Below are positions 40,317-49,378 of a stretch of 64,000 nucleotides of DNA, piece after piece. Below the pieces are notes generated by a model that was not told the DNA's origin, made no database searches, and saw only the letters and a program-made list of their open reading frames with translations. Source of the DNA: Helicobacter sp. 12S02232-10 (GTDB lineage Bacteria; Campylobacterota; Campylobacteria; Campylobacterales; Helicobacteraceae); contig NZ_MLAQ01000006.1 of NCBI RefSeq assembly GCF_002272895.1, positions 1 through 64,000 on the forward strand, read 5' to 3'. Each line of letters opens with the position of its first letter. Positions within the stretch are counted from its first letter, which is position 1. The position numbers were made by a program, and so were the translations under genes.

Positions 40317-41744
40317 TTGAAAAAAATTGTTTTGATTGTTGATGGAATTGTAGCAAAAAAGTTTTTGAATACAGTGCTAGAGAAGTATTTTAGTAATAAT
40401 CTCTACATTGTTGTTTCAAAAGATGAAAGCTTCATTCCTGTCAAAATCCCCAGCACATTTAATTTTCAAGTTTTTGACCCAACTTCTTCTTACAGACTTT
40501 TGAGTTTAATGGATACGGATGTCAGTGATGTGTTTATCATTATGGAAGACCCTAAAGAGCGGGAAATCGTTTATGAGATCATTAAAAGCAGGTATAAAGA
40601 TATCCGCATTGTTTTGAGTGCTTATGAAGATGAGATTAATCTCCCAAAAATTCTTGAAGATGAAAAAGTGGTTTTAATGGAGGAAGCTCAAATTATTGCT
40701 GGAAGGATATTAGCAAGGCTTCCTAATGTTCCTTTGATACCGCAAGGTTTTGGATTGGAGCAAGGGGAAGTTATGGAAATTGGCGTTCCTTTCGGGAGCG
40801 TTTTTGCTTATCGTCACGTAGGCTCTATCCAGCAAAAAAATTATAAAATTGTAGGGATTTATCGCCGTGGTGAGTTTCTTTTGAGCAATTATTCGATGGT
40901 AATCCAACCAAGAGATATTTTGCTTGTTGCAGGCGATCCTAAAGTTTTAGATAACGTCTATCGCCAGATAAAAAGTGATATTGGTCAATTTCCCGCTCCT
41001 TTTGGCAGAGATGTCTATGTCTATGTGGATACGCTTTTGCAATCTGAAAAGGCTGTTATGAGGGATATTGAGCAAGCATTGCATTTTCATCGCCATATAA
41101 AAAGTGGCAAGCTTTACATTCGGGTTTTAAACCCTGCTAATTTAGACTTGCTTCAAAAGATAAAATGCTTGGATCAAAGTGATGTGAGCGTATCTTTAGA
41201 CTATGGCGGATTGGATTTTATCACCAAACTCAAAGAAGATAGTGAAAAAAAAATCGGTTTGGTTGTGATAGGAAAAGAGATTTTTGACACCCGCCATTCG
41301 CGTAAAGCTCTATTTAATATCGCTACACCCGTTTTAAAGACGAGTTCAAGAGATTTAGAAGAGGTCAAAGAAAGCGTAGTGGTACTCAATGAAGAGATGA
41401 ATGAGGGGGAAAACATTTCTTCGATTATCTTTGATATTTCCATTCAAATGAATTTGGAAGTACTTTTGTATGATTTTGAACCCGATGGACATTATCAAGT
41501 TCAGATCACGCAAGATTATGAAAATCTTTCGCGTATTTTTGATAAAAAAATTAGGGTAAATCGCACCAATTCCAAAAATCCTGTTTTATTTTTAAAAGAA
41601 ACAAAACGACCCGTACTTCAGTTTTTGCCATTTGAAGAATGCATCACGCGCACGAGATTTTTTTGGTTTTTATCGACAAAAGTGGAAAAAATATCTTTTA
41701 TGCTTGATAATAACCCTCAAATTTTTATCCCGATTATGGAGTAA
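40317..41744 (+). CDS. TrkA-type potassium channel/transport regulator (RCK domains)
   Basis: 475 residues, cytosolic. The N-terminal part (KKIVLIVDGIVAKKFLNTVLEK) resembles a TrkA-N Rossmann unit without a clear GxGxxG. GFGLEQGEVMEIGVPFGSVFAYRHVG to VIQPRDILLVAGDP is a TrkA-C (RCK_C) domain. The rest is poorly conserved. Such proteins gate potassium transport, though no channel subunit is adjacent. The start is TTG 40317 after AAAGGGG. It is the first gene of the aroB operon, as in H. pylori. Confidence 0.75.
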   Translation: MKKIVLIVDGIVAKKFLNTVLEKYFSNNLYIVVSKDESFIPVKIPSTFNFQVFDPTSSYRLLSLMDTDVSDVFIIMEDPKEREIVYEIIKSRYKDIRIVLSAYEDEINLPKILEDEKVVLMEEAQIIAGRILARLPNVPLIPQGFGLEQGEVMEIGVPFGSVFAYRHVGSIQQKNYKIVGIYRRGEFLLSNYSMVIQPRDILLVAGDPKVLDNVYRQIKSDIGQFPAPFGRDVYVYVDTLLQSEKAVMRDIEQALHFHRHIKSGKLYIRVLNPANLDLLQKIKCLDQSDVSVSLDYGGLDFITKLKEDSEKKIGLVVIGKEIFDTRHSRKALFNIATPVLKTSSRDLEEVKESVVVLNEEMNEGENISSIIFDISIQMNLEVLLYDFEPDGHYQVQITQDYENLSRIFDKKIRVNRTNSKNPVLFLKETKRPVLQFLPFEECITRTRFFWFLSTKVEKISFMLDNNPQIFIPIME

Positions 41745-41746
41745 TG

Positions 41747-42790
41747 ATGGAAGAAATAATTGTTTATGCTTCACAGGCTAAATACCCTGTTTTCATCGGT
41801 TCGCTTCAAAAAATAATCCATCAAGGCAAAGTTCTCATTATCAGCAATCCCAAAATTGCAGGCTTGCATTTGGACAGGCTACTCCAAAATATTTCTGCAG
41901 ATGAGGTTTATATCAGCATTATTCCTGATGGAGAATGTTATAAAAACTTTGAGACACTAGGTCAAATTCTTGAAACTGCTTTTAATTCAAGACTTGATAG
42001 AAAATCTTTGATGATAGCTCTAGGTGGGGGAGTTGTGAGCGATATAACAGGTTTTGCAAGTGCTATTTATCAAAGAGGGATTGATTTTATTGCTATTCCC
42101 ACCACGCTTTTGGCACAAGTAGATGCATCTGTGGGTGGGAAAACAGGTATTAATAATCATTTTGGCAAGAATTTAGTAGGTGTTTTTCACCAACCCAAAG
42201 CCGTCCATATTGATCCTTTCTTTTTATCTACGCTTCCTGAAAGGGAATTTAGAGCAGGTGTTGCTGAAATCATTAAAATGGCAGTTTGCTTTGAGAGAGA
42301 TTTTTTTCTTTGGTTGCAAAATTGCGATTTAAGCACTCCTGATTCTTTACAAACTGCTATCTCAAAGAGTGTGCGTATCAAAGCCAAAGTAGTTTCTTCT
42401 GATGAAAAAGAGCAAGGCGTAAGAGCGGGCTTAAATTATGGACATACTTTTGCTCACGTGATCGAAAATGAAACGAATTATTCTTTATTTTTGCACGGTG
42501 AGGCAGTAGCCATTGGAATGTTGATGGCAAATGATTTGGCTGTTGCATTGGGTTATCTTAGTTTTGAAGAGTCCTCTGAAATTGCTGCTCTTTTGAAGAA
42601 ATATGGCTTGGATTTGGATTATAAAATTCAAGATATTCAAATGTTTTATGATAAGTTTTTTTTAGACAAGAAATCCTGTTTTCAAAAAATCAAGTTCGTT
42701 TTGCCTGCAGGTATCGGAAATTTAATAATAACCGAAAATGCACCAAAAGAGGTTGTGATGAGGGTATTGGAAAAATGGAGTAAAAAGTGA
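41747..42790 (+). CDS. aroB: 3-dehydroquinate synthase
   Basis: 347 residues. It converts DAHP to 3-dehydroquinate, step two of the shikimate route that also supplies chorismate for MqnA. NAD- and metal-site motifs include ALGGGVVSDITGFASAIYQRGI, TTLLAQVDASVGGKTGIN, GVAEIIKMAV and LNYGHTFAHVIE. ATG 41747 is 5 nt after GGAG; ATG 41744, which overlaps the preceding stop, is the alternative. It overlaps mscS by 4 bp. Confidence 0.96.
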   Translation: MEEIIVYASQAKYPVFIGSLQKIIHQGKVLIISNPKIAGLHLDRLLQNISADEVYISIIPDGECYKNFETLGQILETAFNSRLDRKSLMIALGGGVVSDITGFASAIYQRGIDFIAIPTTLLAQVDASVGGKTGINNHFGKNLVGVFHQPKAVHIDPFFLSTLPEREFRAGVAEIIKMAVCFERDFFLWLQNCDLSTPDSLQTAISKSVRIKAKVVSSDEKEQGVRAGLNYGHTFAHVIENETNYSLFLHGEAVAIGMLMANDLAVALGYLSFEESSEIAALLKKYGLDLDYKIQDIQMFYDKFFLDKKSCFQKIKFVLPAGIGNLIITENAPKEVVMRVLEKWSKK

Positions 42791-44379
42791 GAATTATTTT
42801 TTTATTTGTTTTATTGATAGGTTTTTTATATGCCACGCCCAATCCTGCTGAAATTGATACGCTCAAATCCCAAATCGCTGCTTTGGATAAAAAACTTTCT
42901 TCAAATAATAATATTTGGCTTAAAAAATATGCAAATTTTGAAACCTATAATCAAATTTATACAGAAATCCAAAATATTCAAAAAGAACTCAAGAATCTCA
43001 AAAGTATTAAAAATCCTGATATGTTTAAAATTAGCATACTCACCCATAGACTTGAGACGTTGCAACGCCAAAAAGAGCTTTTGGAAGAATATCGGACAAA
43101 TCCTTTTAAAGAATTGATCGAAAAACCTCAGATTCAAAATATTCCCGATATAACTAATCCTATCGCCATTATTGGAGGTATTTCCTTCATCAAAAGCCTT
43201 GAGAATCAAAAATTAATCCTCAAAAAGAATCAAAGCGTGCTTGAAAATGCTCTAAAAGATTTGGATAAAAAATATTCGCTTTTAAATAGTCTTGATACTT
43301 TAGAAAAATCCAAAGAAAACGCCGAAGCGATCTATCAGACTCAAACCAAAAGATTTGAACTTCAAAGCACTCAAAATATTTTAAAAACTACTATAGACAT
43401 TTATAGTAAAGAGAGTGATGAAGCAATTCAAAAGATTTCTTACCAGATTAAAACACAGATATTTAAGCTGATATATATTGGTTTAGCTATTCTTATTAGC
43501 ATTGGTTTTGCTTTGATTTTAAAGGTCTTTGTGCGTCGCTATATTCACGACAACGAACGTGCTTATACTGCAAGTAAAATCATCAACTTTTTCAATATCA
43601 GCATCATTATTTTGATTCTTTTATTTGCTTATTTGGAAAATGTCACTTATTTGGTGGCAGTTTTGGGTTTTGCTTCTGCAGGCTTGGCGATAGCAATGAA
43701 AGATTTATTTATGAGCATTTTGGGATGGTCTGTGATTATCATCGGTGGGAGTGTTCATGTTGGCGATCGTATTCGTATTGCTAAAGATGGGAATGTTTAT
43801 GTAGGTGATGTGCTTGATATTTCGATGTTGCGTATCACGATGTATGAGGATGTTACGCTAACTACTTATATGGAAAGTCGTCGTGCAGGTAGAATTGTTT
43901 TTGTTCCCAATAATTATATTTTTACTACGATGTTTTCCAATTACACTCACGGCGGAATGAAAACTGTTTGGGATGGGATTGATTTTACCATTACCTTTGA
44001 TTCTAATTATAAAAAGGCTCTTGAAATTGCTTCTGATGCTGCAACGAAATATTCGAGAGGCTATACTGAAATTACTCGCAAACAACTCAATAAAATGCGC
44101 GATAAGTATTCTTTGAGGAATAACAGCGTTGAACCAAAGACATTCAGTATGATTGAGAATAATGGGATCAAAATATCAGTTTGGTATCAGACTAATGCTT
44201 ATGCGACATTGACGTTACGAAGCACGATTTCAACCGAGATTATCGAAAATATCTTAAAAGAACCCGATATTTTTATTTCCTATACTACTACCAAACTCAT
44301 AAAAGATGGAACCGATGGATTTGGGAATAAGCCTGTCAAATCCGGAACATCTTTGATCCAAGATGAAGAAAAGGATTGA
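42787..44379 (+). CDS. Mechanosensitive channel of the MscS family with periplasmic coiled-coil domain
   Basis: 530 residues. Signal peptide (MRIIFLFVLLIGFLYATP), then a long helical coiled-coil periplasmic part to about residue 215, then three membrane helices and an MscS domain. The pore helix is VLGFASAGLAIAMKDLFMSILGWSVIIIGGSVHVGDRI, the usual MscS signature. The downstream beta domain includes VFVPNNYIFTTMFSNYT. It opens to release solutes under hypo-osmotic stress. It overlaps aroB by 4 bp and is 2 bp before mtaB. Confidence 0.9.
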   Translation: MRIIFLFVLLIGFLYATPNPAEIDTLKSQIAALDKKLSSNNNIWLKKYANFETYNQIYTEIQNIQKELKNLKSIKNPDMFKISILTHRLETLQRQKELLEEYRTNPFKELIEKPQIQNIPDITNPIAIIGGISFIKSLENQKLILKKNQSVLENALKDLDKKYSLLNSLDTLEKSKENAEAIYQTQTKRFELQSTQNILKTTIDIYSKESDEAIQKISYQIKTQIFKLIYIGLAILISIGFALILKVFVRRYIHDNERAYTASKIINFFNISIIILILLFAYLENVTYLVAVLGFASAGLAIAMKDLFMSILGWSVIIIGGSVHVGDRIRIAKDGNVYVGDVLDISMLRITMYEDVTLTTYMESRRAGRIVFVPNNYIFTTMFSNYTHGGMKTVWDGIDFTITFDSNYKKALEIASDAATKYSRGYTEITRKQLNKMRDKYSLRNNSVEPKTFSMIENNGIKISVWYQTNAYATLTLRSTISTEIIENILKEPDIFISYTTTKLIKDGTDGFGNKPVKSGTSLIQDEEKD

Positions 44380-44381
44380 GA

Positions 44382-45641
44382 ATGAGGCAAAAGGTATTTT
44401 TTAAAACTTTTGGTTGTCGTACCAATCTTTTTGATACCCAAGTTATGAGAGAAAATCTTAAAAACTTTGATTATGCCCAGAACGAAGAAAGTGCCGATAT
44501 TGTCGTGATTAATTCCTGCACTGTGACTAACGGGGCTGATAGTGGTGTGAGGAGTTATGCCAATCGTTTGCGCACGATTGGCAAAAAAGTTTATTTCACT
44601 GGTTGTGGGGTGAAAACTCAGGGAAAAAACCTTTTTCAAAAAGATATTGTTTTTGGCGTTTTCGGACACGCTCAAAAGGAAAAAATTGATTATTTTTTAA
44701 CTCAAAATGAGAAATTTTTTTATGATGATGATTTGAATGCAATGCATCTAGATGAGACGATTGTGAGTGAATTTGTCGGAAAATCGCGCGCTTTTATTAA
44801 GATTCAAGAGGGTTGTGATTTTGCCTGTAGTTATTGCATAATACCCTCTGTGCGTGGAAAAGCCAGAAGTATGAATGAAGCTAAAATTTTAGAGCAAGTC
44901 AGAGTGTTACGTGATACAGGCGTTTCTGAAATCGTGCTTACAGGAACCAATGTCGGCAGTTATGGGACAGACAGAGGAAGTAACATTGTTGCGCTGATAA
45001 AGGCGATTGCGCGCATTGATGGAATAAAGCGCATCCGTATAGGGAGCTTAGAGCCAAGTCAAATCGGAGAGGATTTTTTAGAGCTTTTGGACAGCGATTT
45101 TTTGGAAAAACATCTCCATATCGCGCTTCAATATACCGAAGATTCAATGCTAGAGAAAATGAATCGGCACAATCGATTTGAAAAAGATTGCAAGCTTTTA
45201 GAGCGTATCGCCCAAAAAGGCTTTGCTTTAGGTACGGATTTTATCCTAGGACATCCTGGAGAAGATGAAGAGGTTTGGCAAAGAGCTTTTGAAAATGCTA
45301 AAACCTTGCCTTTGACTCATCTACATCCCTTTATTTATAGTATTCGATCCAATACGCCATCTGCCCTTATGAAACCTGTCGTTAATCATAATGTTGCTAA
45401 AGAAAGACTACATCTTTTGAATGCTTGGGTAAAATCAAAAAATCTTGATTTTAGAAGAAATCTTAAAGAGCAAGACAAACCACTTCGTATTTTGGTTGAG
45501 AGTGGAGAAAATGGGGTTTATAGCGGACTAGATGAGTATTTTAACAAAATCAGAATACGTGCTCGTGTTCCTCTTGCCTCAAAATGGCTAGAAACAAAAG
45601 ATTATCAAGTTTTAGATGAGGTGAATAGCGTTGAAATCTAA
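44382..45641 (+). CDS. mtaB: tRNA (N6-threonylcarbamoyladenosine-37) methylthiotransferase MtaB
   Basis: 419 residues. Radical SAM enzyme of the MiaB family. The N-terminal UPF0004 domain has three cysteines (FGCRTN, NSCTV, TGCGVK), and the radical SAM motif is CDFACSYCIIP. A C-terminal TRAM-like part follows. It adds methylthio to t6A37 of tRNA. The start is ATG 44382, 6 nt after AAGGA; an upstream TTG at 44376 is less likely. It overlaps the ftsH-like gene by 11 bp. Confidence 0.92.
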   Translation: MRQKVFFKTFGCRTNLFDTQVMRENLKNFDYAQNEESADIVVINSCTVTNGADSGVRSYANRLRTIGKKVYFTGCGVKTQGKNLFQKDIVFGVFGHAQKEKIDYFLTQNEKFFYDDDLNAMHLDETIVSEFVGKSRAFIKIQEGCDFACSYCIIPSVRGKARSMNEAKILEQVRVLRDTGVSEIVLTGTNVGSYGTDRGSNIVALIKAIARIDGIKRIRIGSLEPSQIGEDFLELLDSDFLEKHLHIALQYTEDSMLEKMNRHNRFEKDCKLLERIAQKGFALGTDFILGHPGEDEEVWQRAFENAKTLPLTHLHPFIYSIRSNTPSALMKPVVNHNVAKERLHLLNAWVKSKNLDFRRNLKEQDKPLRILVESGENGVYSGLDEYFNKIRIRARVPLASKWLETKDYQVLDEVNSVEI

Positions 45642-47304
45642 AAATCTCTTGATTGGAATTGTCAGCTTATTGGTTGCAACGATTTTAGTTGTGTTCCTGT
45701 TATTTAAGGATAATTCTGAGCTTGTAAGTGCAAGTGATTTTGAAACATTTTTAAAAAGTGGGAATTTTAAGAGCGTTTCTGCTGATGATGATTATATCTA
45801 TTTAGACACTGGAACTAAATACTACAAAACTGCTAAAATTGCCTTTAAGCTTTCAAACCTTGAGAATATTCCTATAGAATTAAAAAATCATATCGCCTTT
45901 GGTGAAATTTTTTCAGATATCGGTGTATTTATTTTAATATTGATCGGGGTTTCGGTCCTTGTAAGGGCATTATTTTTGACGTTTAAAAAAAACTCTCGAT
46001 CTCTTTCTGTGACATCTCTTGCAAAAACCAGTTCCTTGAGTGAGGGTTCTGAAAAGATTGAAGAAGCTAACTCGTTAGGAGTCCCCATCAACTCATCAGT
46101 AAGGTTTAAAGATGTCGCAGGGATTAAAGAGGTTAAAGAAGAGCTTTTTGAAATCATTGATTATCTTAAAAATCCCAAGAAATATCAAGAATTAGGAATT
46201 TCTTTGCCTAAAGGGGTTTTACTTATTGGTCCGCCGGGTGTGGGCAAAACAATGATTGCAAAAGCAGTGGCAGGAGAAGCTGGAGTTCCGTTTTTCTATC
46301 AGAGTGGTAGCAGTTTTGTTCAAATTTATGTGGGTATGGGACCTAAGCGTGTGCGCGAGCTTTTTTCACGAGCCAAAGCGACGGCACCATCAATTGTGTT
46401 TATTGATGAAATTGATGCGGTTGGTAAGGCAAGGGGTGGCAATCGTAATGATGAAAGAGAGGCCACGCTCAATGAACTTTTGACTGAAATGGATGGCTTT
46501 GAAGAGAGTGGGGGAGTGATTGTGATTGGAGCGACGAACAAAATCGAAGTCATTGATGAAGCTCTTCTTAGGAGTGGCAGGTTTGATCGGCGGGTTTATG
46601 TTGGATTACCTGATTTAGAAGAAAGAGTTCAGATATTGCAAGTTTATCTTCAGGATAAAAATCACGATCTAGATTTGCCTCAAGTCGCTGCAATGTGCGT
46701 GGGATTTAGTGGGGCAATGATTGCTTCATTGGTAAATGAAAGCGCCTTAAATGCCCTTAGAAGGGAAAGCGATCTCATTCAATTGAAAGATGTTTTAGAG
46801 ACTAAAGATAAAGTTGCCTTAGGCAAAAAAAAGATCCAAAGTTTTAGTGAAAAAGAAAAAAATATTCTTGCGCTTTATCAGTCTGCCAAAGCCATCAGTG
46901 CATATTGGCTTGATGTTGAGTTTGATAAAGTGACGCTTATAGGAGATTTTATTCTTGATATTGATAAAGAAGTTTTAAGCAGAAGCGAAATGAACAATAA
47001 AATAAAAGTTTATTTAAGTGGCATTATTGCTTCGGAGCTTATTTTTGGAGAAAAACATACGAATGCTTGCGAAGACATCAAAAAAGCCCGCCGAATTGCC
47101 AAAGAAATGTGCGAAGAATACGCAATGGCAAGCCGTATTATCACTACTGATGCAGATATCTCTGAAATCCTCACGCTTGCTTATGAAGAACAGCGCGAAT
47201 TTCTTGCCAACTCTAAAGAAAGCATTCTCTTGCTTGCTAAAAAATTGCTTGAAAAAGAAAAATTAAGTAAGGATGCTATCAAGGAAATTATTCGTGTATT
47301 TTAG
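45631..47304 (+). CDS. FtsH-like AAA+ protein with a degenerate protease site
   Basis: 557 residues from TTG 45631. Two membrane helices (about 6-22 and 95-113) flank a short periplasmic domain, as in FtsH. The AAA+ module is intact: Walker A GPPGVGKT (200-207), Walker B IVFIDEIDAVG, and the SRH region ALLRSGRFDRRV. Where FtsH has YHEAGHA, this protein has YQSAKAI (residues 416-422), so both zinc-binding histidines and the catalytic Glu are lost. It is therefore probably a membrane unfoldase or pseudo-protease that may assist the true FtsH. It overlaps mtaB by 11 bp, and bioV by 11 bp. Confidence 0.88.
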   Translation: MKSKNLLIGIVSLLVATILVVFLLFKDNSELVSASDFETFLKSGNFKSVSADDDYIYLDTGTKYYKTAKIAFKLSNLENIPIELKNHIAFGEIFSDIGVFILILIGVSVLVRALFLTFKKNSRSLSVTSLAKTSSLSEGSEKIEEANSLGVPINSSVRFKDVAGIKEVKEELFEIIDYLKNPKKYQELGISLPKGVLLIGPPGVGKTMIAKAVAGEAGVPFFYQSGSSFVQIYVGMGPKRVRELFSRAKATAPSIVFIDEIDAVGKARGGNRNDEREATLNELLTEMDGFEESGGVIVIGATNKIEVIDEALLRSGRFDRRVYVGLPDLEERVQILQVYLQDKNHDLDLPQVAAMCVGFSGAMIASLVNESALNALRRESDLIQLKDVLETKDKVALGKKKIQSFSEKEKNILALYQSAKAISAYWLDVEFDKVTLIGDFILDIDKEVLSRSEMNNKIKVYLSGIIASELIFGEKHTNACEDIKKARRIAKEMCEEYAMASRIITTDADISEILTLAYEEQREFLANSKESILLLAKKLLEKEKLSKDAIKEIIRVF

Positions 47305-47809
47305 CGGGTTTTGTTTTCATAATGAGGAAGTTCTTTTTGAATCTTTTCTCATCAAGAGAGGTATTTATGACATCTGTGGCTTTAGTTTTGGGGCACAGAA
47401 AGCTATGGATTTGGCTTACCAAAGAATACGCGAGTGTTTACGGGTCAATCGCTTGATCTTGCTTTCTCCTGCAATTTTTCAAAATAAATCTCAAGCTTAC
47501 AAAAAACTTCAAATCAATGCCTTTAAAAAGGATCCTAAAAGCTATGTGGAAAATTTTTTGCGTATAGCTGGAGTAGATGAAAAGATAATGCCTTATACCC
47601 GTTTGGGTAATTTAAGCGAGCTTGAAGAGCTTTTGGAATATGTCTGGGAAGGGTCAATCTTGCGTGAGGTAATCAATCACGGCGTTGAAATTGAAATCTA
47701 TCTAGGTGGAAAGGATAAGATTATTGATTCTTCTTATGCCCTTGATTTTTTTGCACCTTATGGCAGGATTTGTTTGATAAAATCTGCCAATCATTGCCTG
47801 AAATTTTAA
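47294..47809 (+). CDS. bioV: Pimeloyl-ACP methyl ester esterase BioV
   Basis: 171 residues from GTG 47294, with AAGGA 8 nt upstream, giving the start (M)YFSGFCF typical of Helicobacter BioV; an ATG at 47273 would need a longer overlap and has poor spacing. Serine hydrolase fold: nucleophile S31 in CGFSFGAQK (GxSxG), likely Asp141 in GGKDKI and His167 in SANHCLKF. It demethylates pimeloyl-ACP methyl ester to end the pimelate branch of biotin synthesis, a Helicobacter-restricted replacement of BioH. It overlaps the ftsH-like gene by 11 bp. bioA lies about 24 kb away. Confidence 0.82.
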   Translation: MYFSGFCFHNEEVLFESFLIKRGIYDICGFSFGAQKAMDLAYQRIRECLRVNRLILLSPAIFQNKSQAYKKLQINAFKKDPKSYVENFLRIAGVDEKIMPYTRLGNLSELEELLEYVWEGSILREVINHGVEIEIYLGGKDKIIDSSYALDFFAPYGRICLIKSANHCLKF

Positions 47810-47908
47810 GATTTCAAATATAAACAAAAGAGACAATAAAGAGAGTAATATTGTAGATTTTGATGGCTATTAAAAACAAGCTTTAGTAGGTTTTATCCCA
47901 CTTTTAAA

Positions 47909-47927
47909 GATGCCAATCTTGGGCATC
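47909..47927 (+). promoter_or_regulatory. Leader hairpin next to the ribosome site of the disulfide oxidoreductase gene
   Basis: GATGCC (47909-47914) and GGCATC (47922-47927) form a 6-bp stem with a 7-nt loop, directly followed by AAAGGA (47928-47933) and the ATG at 47939. It could affect translation initiation. The function is unknown. Confidence 0.3.
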
Positions 47928-47938
47928 AAAGGATATGT

Positions 47939-49318
47939 ATGGAACATTATGATTTTATTGTTATCGGATCGGGAAGGGCAAGTAATTTTGCAATAAGAGC
48001 GGCAAAATTGGGCAAAAAAGTGGCGATTATAGAAAAAGATAAACTCGGAGGAGTTTGTCCTAATAAAGGCTGTGTGCCTTCAAAGCTTTTGATTGGGTAT
48101 GCCAACAAGATAAGAGAGATTAAATCCTGTAAAAAACATTTTATAGATGCAAAAATTGAAAATATTGATGTTAAGAAAATTTTTGAAGAAGTCAATGATT
48201 ATATAGAACAAGTAGATTTCAGATACCAAGAACGCCTTAAAAATGTTGATATTTATAGGGGATGTGCGAGCTTTATTCAAAATCATATTATAAATATTTG
48301 TGATAATTTTGGAAAAAATATTTCCTTGAGTGCCGATAAAATCATCATTGACACGGGCAGTCGTCCAATGAAGCCACCTTTTGAAAATGCTCTTACAAGC
48401 GATGATATTTTTCCTTTTAAAAGAGAGATGCCAAAGTCAATGGTGATTGTGGGGGGAGGAGCGATTGCTTGTGAGTTAGGTAATTTTTTTAGCGCTGTTG
48501 GAACTAAAGTGATTCAAATTGTAAGGGGTCAGGGATTGCTTAAAAATGAAGATGAAGAAATAATCGATATTTTTACAAAAGAATATTCTGAAAATATTGA
48601 TGTGAGATTTAAAACCTTTATTGATGAAGCAGTATTTTGTAACAATGGGTTTGATATCGTTATGAAAAATACTGATGGCATCAAGGATAAATTAAGGGTT
48701 GATGTTTTGCTTTATGCCATTGGCAGAGAGAGTAATGCTGATATTTTAAAATTAGAAAATACGGATATAAAGCTGGATTCTAGGGGATATATAACAAGAA
48801 ATAAATATTTTGAAACGGATGCAAAAGGCGTTTATGTGATTGGGGATGCAAGCGGTAAGAATATGCTCCAGCATACTGCAGCTTATGAGGCAAATCATTT
48901 GGCAAAGGTTCTATTGGAAAATGAAAATATTCCTTTAGAATTTAAATACATTCCTCACGCAATTTTCAGTTATCCTGAGATTGCTAGTGTTGGGCTTAGT
49001 GCTAAAAAAGCCGAAGAACTTGGAATTAAATATATATCCTATACACACAATTGGCTCGCTAGTGCAAAAGCAATGAGCTTAAAAGAGTCTTTCAGTAGAA
49101 CGAAATTATTGGTTGATCCGCATACTTATGAGATATTGGGGGCACATTTGATAGGTTATGAGAGTGCTACGATGATACATCAGATTTTGGCTGTTATGAA
49201 TATTGATAATGATATAAGACATTTGAAAGAAATGCTTTATATCCATCCTGCATTGAATGAAGCGTTGTTGAGTGCATCTGTAGGAATCATCAAGAAGATC
49301 AGAGAATATCAGGGATAA
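47939..49318 (+). CDS. Class I pyridine nucleotide-disulfide oxidoreductase
   Basis: 459 residues. FAD-binding start YDFIVIGSGRASNFAIRAAKLG, redox-active disulfide GGVCPNKGCVPSK, NAD(P)-binding MVIVGGGAIACELGNFFSAVG, and the second FAD motif GVYVIGDASGKNML. The dimerisation domain ends with YIHPALNEALLSA, supplying the His-Glu dyad of active class I enzymes. It resembles mycothione, dihydrolipoamide and mercuric reductases; the substrate is not clear, as no acyltransferase or mer gene is adjacent. It stands alone, 129 bp after bioV. Confidence 0.85.
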   Translation: MEHYDFIVIGSGRASNFAIRAAKLGKKVAIIEKDKLGGVCPNKGCVPSKLLIGYANKIREIKSCKKHFIDAKIENIDVKKIFEEVNDYIEQVDFRYQERLKNVDIYRGCASFIQNHIINICDNFGKNISLSADKIIIDTGSRPMKPPFENALTSDDIFPFKREMPKSMVIVGGGAIACELGNFFSAVGTKVIQIVRGQGLLKNEDEEIIDIFTKEYSENIDVRFKTFIDEAVFCNNGFDIVMKNTDGIKDKLRVDVLLYAIGRESNADILKLENTDIKLDSRGYITRNKYFETDAKGVYVIGDASGKNMLQHTAAYEANHLAKVLLENENIPLEFKYIPHAIFSYPEIASVGLSAKKAEELGIKYISYTHNWLASAKAMSLKESFSRTKLLVDPHTYEILGAHLIGYESATMIHQILAVMNIDNDIRHLKEMLYIHPALNEALLSASVGIIKKIREYQG

Positions 49319-49346
49319 TTAGGAAAGTCTAGCTATCTCTTATGCC

Positions 49347-49378
49347 GATTAAGATTTGAAAAATTTTATTTCTTAATC
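49347..49378. terminator. Candidate bidirectional terminator between the oxidoreductase and OMP genes
   Basis: GATTAAGA (49347-49354) and TCTTAATC (49371-49378) are perfect inverted arms around an AT-rich loop with A and T runs. It lies in the convergent 54-bp gap and slightly overlaps the OMP stop. The stem is weak in GC. Confidence 0.35.

Noticed and set aside
44280-44675. Minus-strand frame across the mscS/mtaB junction
   Set aside because: No homology-like motifs, and it overlaps two well-supported genes.
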